A DNA stretch of 22,623 bases from JAEUIA01 sp034440255. Its GTDB lineage: Bacteria > Planctomycetota > UBA1135 > GCA-002686595. Below are positions 14,816-20,035 of this stretch, piece by piece (within the stretch, counting starts at the first letter, position 1; the number at the start of each line of letters is the position of its first letter). The stretch covers positions 1-22,623 of the forward strand of contig JAWXBU010000133.1 of the NCBI GenBank assembly GCA_034440255.1, given 5' to 3'. The translations under genes were made by a program, and so were the position numbers. A model generated the notes under the pieces. It saw only the letters and a program-made list of their open reading frames with translations, searched no databases and was not told where the DNA came from.

Positions 14816-15793
14816 ATGCTGGTCCCCGAATTCTGGGCGGAGGCGCGCGCGCAGGAGCGCAAGGACGGCAGTCAGACGACCGTGCGTCGCTTCGGATGGT
14901 CGATGGCGAGCGAAGCGGAAGCGCGCGCGATGGCCGAGCAGCGCGTGACGGATGCGCTCGCCCGCATCAGCGGTGGCGAAGATCTCCCGAAGCGCGAACC
15001 CAAAGTCCCCTACAACGGTGCCGAGGGCGTGCCGATTCGCGAAGAGGTCGTGCGGCGCTACGGCGATCACGTCGTGACGCGCAACAGCTACGGCGCGCGC
15101 TGTCTCAACACGCCGGACGTGTGGATTGCCGATGTCGACTTCACGGAGCGTCTGCCGTTCAGCGTGACCGCGGTGACGGCCGTGTCGCTCGCGGTCGCGA
15201 GCTTCATCGGCGTGCGCGCGCTCGGGTCGACCGGTCTAGGATTCGTCGCGTTCGTCGTGGGCTTGATCTGCGGTGGATTCGTCGGACGGGGGTTCGGGCG
15301 CGCGCAACGTCTCGTGTTCGGACCGGCGGAAGTGCGCGCGCGGCGGCGGATCGCGAAGTTCGTGAAGCGTCGTCCGGACTGGCGCATGCGAGTGCATCGC
15401 ACGCCGAACGGCCTGCGACTCGTCGCTCTGCACTCCACGATGGACCCCAACGATCCGGAATGCGAGCGCGCGTTCCGCGAGTTGGACGTCGATCCGCTGT
15501 ACGCGCAAATGTGTTTGCGTCAACGCTGTTATCGCGCGCGCCTCGATGCGAAACCGTGGCGCATCGGTATCGCTACACATATGAAGCCGCGGCCTGGTGT
15601 GTGGCCTGTATCACCAGATAGACGTGAGCGGCGGAGCGAATGGCTCGCCAAGTACGAGACCACCGCGCGCGGTTATGCGGCCTGTCGTTTCGAAGTAGAA
15701 ATCGGCGATGGATTGACGAACGAGCGCGCTCTCACTGTCTCGCGTTTGCACGACGAACTCGCGGGCGCGCTGACGGATCGTCCGATAGCTTGA
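14816..15793 (+). CDS. Conserved two-helix membrane protein of unknown function
   Basis: This 325-residue protein resembles hypothetical proteins I know from varied bacteria but cannot name. The N-terminus is MLVPEFWAEARAQER, followed by VRRFGWSMASEAEARAMAEQR and VPYNGAEGVPIREEVV. NSYGARCLNTPDVWIADVDF follows at about 90-109. Two adjacent hydrophobic helices at 114-133 and 139-157 form a hairpin in the membrane. The C-terminal domain has WRMRVHRTPNGLRLVALHS, the YRARLDAKPWRIG segment, PRPGVWPV and CRFEVEIG. The start at 14816 gives the natural N-terminus, and upstream in-frame Met codons add only unstructured sequence. It converges on hicA with a 17-nt gap. The membrane topology is seen; any catalytic or binding role is unknown. 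Confidence 0.85.
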   Translation: MLVPEFWAEARAQERKDGSQTTVRRFGWSMASEAEARAMAEQRVTDALARISGGEDLPKREPKVPYNGAEGVPIREEVVRRYGDHVVTRNSYGARCLNTPDVWIADVDFTERLPFSVTAVTAVSLAVASFIGVRALGSTGLGFVAFVVGLICGGFVGRGFGRAQRLVFGPAEVRARRRIAKFVKRRPDWRMRVHRTPNGLRLVALHSTMDPNDPECERAFRELDVDPLYAQMCLRQRCYRARLDAKPWRIGIATHMKPRPGVWPVSPDRRERRSEWLAKYETTARGYAACRFEVEIGDGLTNERALTVSRLHDELAGALTDRPIA

Positions 15794-15810
15794 GTCGGCC
15801 ATCGCAAGAC

Positions 15811-16028
15811 TCACGCTTGTTCCCAATCCCTCCTCGAAATCCCAGCTTGCTTGAGGAGGAGCGACAAGAGCTTCGGACCGATGTCACCTGATGCGGATTG
15901 GAAATGGTCAGCGTCTGATTACCACGCAGCATGAACTCGTGCTTGCCGCCTGAGAATGGCTCCTTGAAGCCCAGCCTCCGTAGTGCGGTAACGAGATCAC
16001 GCCTCCGAATCGGACCGAACGGCGGCAT
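15811..16028 (-). pseudogene. hicA: HicA-family mRNA interferase toxin, frameshifted
   Basis: HicA toxins are small double-stranded-RNA-binding-like RNases that cleave mRNA when not held by HicB. The first frame gives MPPFGPIRRRDLVTALRRLG, then PFSGGKHEFMLRGNQTLTISNPHQ, including the catalytic His motif GGKHEF. After HQ, at about 15886-15889, the reading continues in another frame as DIGPKLLSLLLKQAGISRRD and WEQA-stop. One extra base there, for example in the GG of CAGGTG, would give a normal 72-residue HicA. The ATG shares one base with the hicB stop (TGATG). As read, the toxin would be misfolded after residue ~47. This may be a sequence error or an inactivated toxin. Confidence 0.82.
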
Positions 16029-16267
16029 CAGCCGGCGCGCTTGACGCGAATCGTGACGTGGCCGAGTTTTGGAATCGGCTGATCGTGGGCGACTCGGACG
16101 AGGATCCACTCTTCCACGACCTCCGCGAGCTTTCGACGACAGTCTTCGAGCGTACGGGTCACGCCGATGACGCCGCGCAATCCGTTCACCGTGGCCGCGA
16201 AGGACTTGTCCTCCAGTTGCTCATAGCGCGCGCGCTTCAGTGCCTGCTCGATGTACTTCGTGATCAT
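16028..16267 (-). CDS. hicB: HicB-family antitoxin
   Basis: This 79-residue protein matches short HicB antitoxins. It has MITKYIEQALKRARYEQLED, then FAATVNGLRGVIGVTRTLEDCRRKLAEVVEEWIL and PIPKLGHVTIRVK. The partial RNase-H-like HicB fold covers almost the full length, with no C-terminal DNA-binding domain visible. It lies upstream of hicA; the hicA-hicB order is the commoner one. A good ribosome site (AGAGG about 8 nt before the ATG) supports the start at 16267. HicB neutralises HicA by direct binding and often represses its own operon. The frame is intact, unlike that of its toxin partner. Confidence 0.88.
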   Translation of the reverse strand: MITKYIEQALKRARYEQLEDKSFAATVNGLRGVIGVTRTLEDCRRKLAEVVEEWILVRVAHDQPIPKLGHVTIRVKRAG

Positions 16268-16420
16268 GGGCTGCCTCTGCGCATTGCATTTATGCCGAAC
16301 TCGTCGAGAGGTCGACGAACAGGCGGTCGTTCGAGACTTCTACTCACGGATCGCCGATCGCATGGGGGAAACACGAGCGCGGGATGGAGATGAGCTCGAA
16401 GTCGAAGTCGTCCCCTCAGT

Positions 16421-16694
16421 TCACATTCCGCTCGCGCCCGCGCCAGAACGGTCGCGCAACTCGGCGCACTTCGGTTTGCCGCTCGGCGGGCGCGGCAGTG
16501 AGTCCAAGAACTCGAACACCTTCGGCGATACGAACTCCGCCAAGTTGTGACGCGCGCGCACGAGCATCTCGCGCGGCCTCACGTTCTGACCTGGACGTTT
16601 CACCCCGAACGCATGCACTTGCTCACCCCTGCGCTCGTCCGGCACCTGGATAGATATTTTTACCCGCGTAGATGATCATGTCTTTCACGGGCCT
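16421..16694 (-). pseudogene. C-terminal remnant of an acyl-CoA synthetase (AMP-binding enzyme)
   Basis: Read on the minus strand, RPVKDMIIYAGKNIYP (about 16694-16647) matches the hinge motif of acyl-CoA synthetases (GRxKDMIIxxGxNIYP). One base later, in another frame, comes VPDERRGEQVHAFGVKRPG, then LAEFVSPKVFEFLDSLPRPPSGK. This matches the family's C-terminal domain, including the catalytic Lys in PSGK. In intact enzymes some 25-30 residues lie between NIYP and VPDER. Here they are missing and the frame has changed. No N-terminal adenylation domain is present upstream. This is a decayed fragment. The stretch between it and hicB (16268-16420) shows nothing I can identify. Confidence 0.7.
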
Positions 16695-16813
16695 CGAGCG
16701 CATTGAGCTCGTGCACTCACTCCTGTCCGGGCGCGCCGAGATGAACGAGGTCGCGCACGAACCTGCGCCGTCTTTATCTGCGCGTTCGCAGCGGCCCGCA
16801 GAGACAGAAGGCG

Positions 16814-16975
16814 ATGCACCCCGCACGGCGTGAACGAGGGCGTCGCTTCGAGGGCCAAGTCAGCGCCGGGAACGTGCGTCATTACCAAGTGTGGTACCGC
16901 GACGCGGATCTGTCGTTCTGCAGCGTGTCGACCTTCAACCTGACCAACGGATCGAGCGTGACCTGGACGCCTTGA
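16814..16975 (+). pseudogene. C-terminal tail remnant of a planctomycete-type secreted protein
   Basis: The frame ends with GNVRHYQVWYRDADLSF, then CSVSTFNLTNGSSVTWTP and TGA at 16973-16975. To my knowledge this resembles the conserved tail (FQxWYRDP...FNLTDGLxVxF) that closes many large secreted proteins in some planctomycetes. Only about 35 codons look homologous. The in-frame ATG at 16814 would give just 53 residues, and the upstream part is basic and unlike a secreted protein. I read it as the surviving 3' end of a lost large gene. Confidence 0.5.
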
Positions 16976-17041
16976 GCGCACCTCGATTTCGAGTCCCCAT
17001 CCGAGCGGCGAGCGCCGTTCCCTCGATTTCGTGCCCGCGCG

Positions 17042-17070
17042 TTGCCCGTCCGCAGGGTCGCGGCTACCAT
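17042..17070 (+). promoter_or_regulatory. Sigma-70-like promoter of tRNA-Ser(GCU)
   Basis: TTGCCC (17042-17047) and TACCAT (17065-17070) are separated by exactly 17 nt, the classic -35/-10 layout. The -10 box ends 17 nt before the mature tRNA 5' end. The GCTACCATCCC around the -10 box recurs upstream of clpC. The PEGA lipoprotein gene 48 nt after the tRNA may share this promoter. Confidence 0.6.
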
Positions 17071-17087
17071 CCCCGGCCCGTTTGCGC

Positions 17088-17179
17088 GGAGAGATGGCTG
17101 AGTGGCCGATAGCGCCGGCTTGCTAAGCCGGTGTACTCCTCACGGGGTACCGAGGGTTCGAATCCCTCTCTCTCCGCCA
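17088..17179 (+). tRNA. tRNA-Ser(GCU)
   Basis: The acceptor arms GGAGAGA (17088-17094) and TCTCTCC (17169-17175) pair fully. Discriminator G and encoded CCA (17177-17179) follow. The anticodon stem CCGGC/GCCGG holds the loop TTGCTAA with anticodon GCT at 17122-17124, which reads AGC and AGU. A long variable arm (TACTCC...GGGGTA) marks class II. The T arm GAGGGTTCGAATCCCTC is standard. Confidence 0.97.
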
Positions 17180-17227
17180 CTTTCGCTCGCGCTTGATGCG
17201 AGCGAGCGCGTCGCGTACATCGAACCC

Positions 17228-17704
17228 ATGCGTTCGGCTGTTTTCGGGCTCGTTTTCCTGCTCGCTGGATGTGCGGCGCGGCGGGAGCTCGTCATCGATT
17301 CGGTGCCGCAGGGAGCGCTGATTCGACTCGACGACACGGTCGTCGGCACCACGCCGTTTCAGACCGGATTCGAAGCTTACGGAACGCGGCGCGTGACGCT
17401 GTACCTCGACGGATATCGCTCGCAATCGCAGACCGTCGAGATCAAGCCGCCTTGGTACGGGCGCTTTCCGTTCGACATCGTTTCGGAAGTGCTCTTGCCT
17501 GTAGGTTGGCGCGATCGACACGAAGTCAAGATGGAGCTCGTGCCCGAGGGCGGCGTCGTCACGATGCCTGATCTCGATCTCGTGCTGAAGCGCGCGGAGA
17601 GTTTGCGCCTCGCGGAACCGACGGGGCCGCGACCGGTGTTGCCGACGCGCACGGACGTGCCGATCGAGCCGCCGAAACCGATTCCGAAACCGCAGCCGGA
17701 ATGA
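17228..17704 (+). CDS. PEGA-domain lipoprotein
   Basis: This 158-residue lipoprotein has a signal sequence ending in the lipobox LLAGC, with Cys at residue 15 as the lipidated residue. A PEGA domain follows at about 20-72: LVIDSVPQGALIRLDDTVVG, then TTPFQTGFEAYGTRRVTLYLDGY. After it comes the segment PPWYGRFPFDIVSEVLLPVGW, which is typical of planctomycete and delta-proteobacterial relatives. The tail is Pro-rich (EPPKPIPKPQPE), perhaps a wall-spanning linker. PEGA domains are thought to bind surface or envelope components; the ligand is unknown. I chose ATG 17228 because it gives the exact signal peptide, while the frame upstream runs into the tRNA. murD follows after 40 nt. Confidence 0.88.
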   Translation: MRSAVFGLVFLLAGCAARRELVIDSVPQGALIRLDDTVVGTTPFQTGFEAYGTRRVTLYLDGYRSQSQTVEIKPPWYGRFPFDIVSEVLLPVGWRDRHEVKMELVPEGGVVTMPDLDLVLKRAESLRLAEPTGPRPVLPTRTDVPIEPPKPIPKPQPE

Positions 17705-17744
17705 ATCGCAGCGCGCAGATGATCTCGTCGAGCGGACTTCCGTC

Positions 17745-19172
17745 ATGACCGGTTCCATCCCGTTCGATCGTGACGGTGTGCCGAATTTCGCGGGACGCGC
17801 CGTAACCGTCATGGGCGTCGGGTCGTTCAACGGCGGCACGACGGTCGCGCGATTTCTCGCTCGCCATGGAGCGCGCGTCACGGCGACGGATCTGCGCAAT
17901 GAGATCGAGCTCGCGCCTGCGTTGAAGGAACTCGACGGCCTCGACGTGCGCTTCGTGCTCGGGCGACACGACGAGCGCGACTTCACGGGCGCACATCTCG
18001 TCGTCGCGAATCCAGCCGTCTCGCCGAGCAGTCCGTACCTTGCAGCCGCACGCGCGAGCGGTGTTCCGATCACGTCGGAAACCGCGTTGTTCCTCGAACT
18101 GTGTCCGGCGCGGATCGCGGCCGTCACGGGCACGCAGGGCAAGAGCTCGACCTGCAATACGCTCGCGCAACTGCTCGTTTCGAGCGGGATTTCGTGCCAT
18201 TTGGGTGGCAACATCGGGCGGTCGCTGCTCGATGCGGCCCCGGGTATGAATGCGAGCGACACGGTCGTACTCGAGATGTCGAGTTACCAACTCGAGGCCT
18301 TGCCGACGCGCATGATGGGTCGCGACGGACCGCCGCGCGTCGAAGTCGCGTGCGTCGTCAACGTGCTCGCCGATCACCTCGAGCGACACGGCACGCTCGA
18401 GGCCTACGCCGAAGCGAAACGACGCATTCTCGAACTGCCGGCGGCGGTCGGTGGTCGCGCGGTTTTGTCGGCGGAAGATCCGCGCATCGCGTCATGGAAC
18501 GCGAGCGGGCTGACCCGCGTCGACGTCTTCCCGACGCGACTCAGCGACGCCGGATTGAACATGCGCGGCGGAGAATTCCGACTGCATCGCGAACGACTGG
18601 CGCGCATCGAAGACTCAGGTTTGCCCGGTGAATTCCAGCGTGCGAACACGTTGATGGCGCTCGGCATGGCGCGACTGCTCGGCGCGGAACCCGAGCGTTT
18701 ACAAGCCGCGCTGAAGACGGTCAGCGCGCTCCCCCACCGCCTCGAAGACCTCGGAATGCGCAACGGTTGCCGCGTCGTCGACAACGGCGTCTCCACGACG
18801 CCCGACTCGACGCTCGCCGTGTTTCCGTCGCTTGCGCCAGGCTTCACGTTGATCGTCGGCGGCAAGATGAAAACGCTTCCGCTCGACGCTCTGGTGCGCG
18901 CGAGCCGCGGCGCCGTCAAGCGCGTCGTCGCTTTCGGCGCCGGGGGACTGGCCTTCGCGGAGAGCTTCCGCGCAGCCGGATTCGAAACGCACGTCGTCAC
19001 GACCGTGCCCGAAGCCGTCGACGTCGCTTTCCGACACTTACAGCCCGGTGAAACGCTGTTGTTCTCACCCGCCGCAGCGAGCTTCGACCAGTACCTCAAC
19101 TTCCAGGAGCGTGCGCTCGATTTTCGCCGCGCACTACCGGCCCCGACCGATCCGAACTCACGGCTCTGTTGA
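17745..19172 (+). CDS. murD: UDP-N-acetylmuramoyl-L-alanine--D-glutamate ligase
   Basis: MurD adds D-glutamate to UDP-MurNAc-L-Ala in the cytoplasmic steps of peptidoglycan synthesis. The 475-residue product shows the three Mur-ligase domains. The N-terminal domain has VMGVGSFNGGTTVARFL at 22-38. The central ATPase has P-loop GTQGKSST at 129-136 (GTNGKTT is typical), EMSSYQLE at 177-184 and ADHLERHGT at 209-217. The C-terminal domain has LPHRLE at 329-334, DNGVSTTPDST at 346-356 and SPAAASFDQYLNFQERALDF near the end. The length is normal for MurD. It stands outside a dcw cluster, next to a PEGA lipoprotein. The start ATG has only a weak upstream GAGCGG. I am confident it is a Mur ligase, and MurD is the best fit because of the ASFDQYLNFQERAL tail. 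Confidence 0.9.
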   Translation: MTGSIPFDRDGVPNFAGRAVTVMGVGSFNGGTTVARFLARHGARVTATDLRNEIELAPALKELDGLDVRFVLGRHDERDFTGAHLVVANPAVSPSSPYLAAARASGVPITSETALFLELCPARIAAVTGTQGKSSTCNTLAQLLVSSGISCHLGGNIGRSLLDAAPGMNASDTVVLEMSSYQLEALPTRMMGRDGPPRVEVACVVNVLADHLERHGTLEAYAEAKRRILELPAAVGGRAVLSAEDPRIASWNASGLTRVDVFPTRLSDAGLNMRGGEFRLHRERLARIEDSGLPGEFQRANTLMALGMARLLGAEPERLQAALKTVSALPHRLEDLGMRNGCRVVDNGVSTTPDSTLAVFPSLAPGFTLIVGGKMKTLPLDALVRASRGAVKRVVAFGAGGLAFAESFRAAGFETHVVTTVPEAVDVAFRHLQPGETLLFSPAAASFDQYLNFQERALDFRRALPAPTDPNSRLC

Positions 19173-19182
19173 CGAAACCCAC

Positions 19183-19202
19183 TGGGAGACTGCAATCTCC
19201 CA
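19183..19202 (+). terminator. Hairpin after murD, possible weak terminator
   Basis: TGGGAGA (19183-19189) and TCTCCCA (19196-19202) form a perfect 7-bp stem with the loop CTGCAA, starting 10 nt after the murD stop. The T-run expected of a strong intrinsic terminator is absent. It may be a weak terminator, an mRNA-end stabiliser or part of the next gene's leader. Confidence 0.4.
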
Positions 19203-19228
19203 TCTAGCCGTTCTCATCCGACCGAACT

Positions 19229-19263
19229 AGGAGGTCGCTCGAGAGTTGCCCCTGCTTCGATGA
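19229..19263 (+). promoter_or_regulatory. Misplaced Shine-Dalgarno and 5-codon leader before the mcsA-like gene
   Basis: AGGAGG (19229-19234) is a perfect ribosome site but lies 25 nt before the ATG, too far for direct use. At 19246 a TTG opens the mini-frame TTG-CCC-CTG-CTT-CGA-TGA. Its stop overlaps the gene's ATG as ATGA. Ribosomes loading at AGGAGG could translate this leader and re-initiate. The TTG start at 11-nt spacing is itself weak, so this is an inference. Confidence 0.3.
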
Positions 19264-19802
19264 TCTGCCAGAACTGCCTCAAGAACGCCGCTACCGTCCA
19301 CGTCACCGAAATCGTCCACGAGACGGTGCTCGAGTCGACGCCGGCAGTTGCACCCTCGAAGGAGGGCACGATCACCGAGCAGCATCTCTGCGACGTGTGC
19401 GCGCAATCGATGGACTTGCCGCACTCGGCCGCGACGAAGAAATCGCAAGCGGACATCTGGAAGCTGCTCCAACTCTCGAAGACGACGCAGCGCAAGTCGG
19501 GTGCGACTTGTCCGTCGTGTGGGATGACACTCGACGAGTTCCGCAAGAAGGGGCGCCTCGGCTGCGCAAAGGACTACGAGGTTTTCGCGGCGCACATCGG
19601 CGACTTGCTCGAGCGCGTGCATGGTGCGCGCACTCACGTCGGCCGCATACCCGGTTCGAGCGAGGCCGAGCTCGATCGGATGAAGCGCTTGGTGGAACTG
19701 CGCTCGCGCCTCGACGTCGCCATTCGTGAAGAGGCCTACGAGAGCGCTGCGCGGCTGCGCGACGAACTCAAGGCGCTCGAAGAACCGCGCCCCTCGACTT
19801 GA
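19260..19802 (+). CDS. mcsA: McsA-like zinc-finger and UVR-domain protein
   Basis: This 180-residue protein has the layout of McsA/UvrB-UvrC-motif proteins. The N-terminal zinc site MICQNC (1-6) with CDVC (near 44-47) opens the protein. A second Cys set, CPSC and GC in GATCPSCGMTLDEF...GRLGC, follows at about 83-102. A C-terminal UVR motif (LRSRLDVAIREEAYESAARLRDELKAL) lies near 147-173. In Firmicutes McsA activates the arginine kinase McsB and works with ClpC in protein quality control. Here clpC follows after 233 nt, which supports a Clp-adaptor or activator role. No mcsB lies between them. The start MICQNC is typical of the family even though the ribosome site is oddly placed. The name rests on domain layout and context. 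Confidence 0.82.
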   Translation: MICQNCLKNAATVHVTEIVHETVLESTPAVAPSKEGTITEQHLCDVCAQSMDLPHSAATKKSQADIWKLLQLSKTTQRKSGATCPSCGMTLDEFRKKGRLGCAKDYEVFAAHIGDLLERVHGARTHVGRIPGSSEAELDRMKRLVELRSRLDVAIREEAYESAARLRDELKALEEPRPST

Positions 19803-19919
19803 GCAAGTTCCGGCGCATGAGCCGCTCGCTCCCGAAAGCTGGGGCCCACGCACCGATCGACCCGGCAACTCTTTCGCGACTCGCGCGATCTGCAGCGCTT
19901 GCTGTAAACCTGGCGAGTC

Positions 19920-19951
19920 TTGAAGGCCGATGAGCAAGGGTTAGCTACCAT
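19920..19951 (+). promoter_or_regulatory. Candidate clpC promoter
   Basis: TTGAAG (19920-19925) and TACCAT (19946-19951) resemble -35 and -10 boxes, but the 20-nt spacing is long. The overlapping TAGCTA (19942-19947) gives 16 nt. The GCTACCATCCC stretch is identical to the -10 region of the tRNA-Ser(GCU) promoter, which supports this as a start region. The remaining sequence from 19803 shows nothing else. Confidence 0.35.
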
Positions 19952-19974
19952 CCCTGTCGCCGAATATGGGCTTC

Positions 19975-19993
19975 GAGTCGATCACGTCGACTC
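19975..19993 (+). promoter_or_regulatory. Perfect 7-bp hairpin in the clpC leader
   Basis: GAGTCGA (19975-19981) and TCGACTC (19987-19993) are perfect inverted repeats around the loop TCACG, about 43 nt before the clpC ATG. The symmetry would suit a repressor operator or a leader hairpin. It matches neither CIRCE nor the CtsR heptad repeat as I know them. Confidence 0.4.
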
Positions 19994-20035
19994 CCCTTCG
20001 GTGACACACCCTCCCACGACCGCTTCGGAGACAAC

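Noticed and set aside
14275..14862. 195-residue minus-strand frame overlapping the start of the 14816 gene
   Set aside because: It overlaps a well-supported gene and its N-terminal half is Arg-rich antisense-like sequence. Only the C-terminal part looks at all coding.
16251..16550. Plus-strand 99-residue open frame over the hicB start and the acyl-CoA synthetase remnant
   Set aside because: Its first part overlaps the hicB start and its second part is antisense to a recognisable enzyme fragment. No motif or ribosome site supports it.
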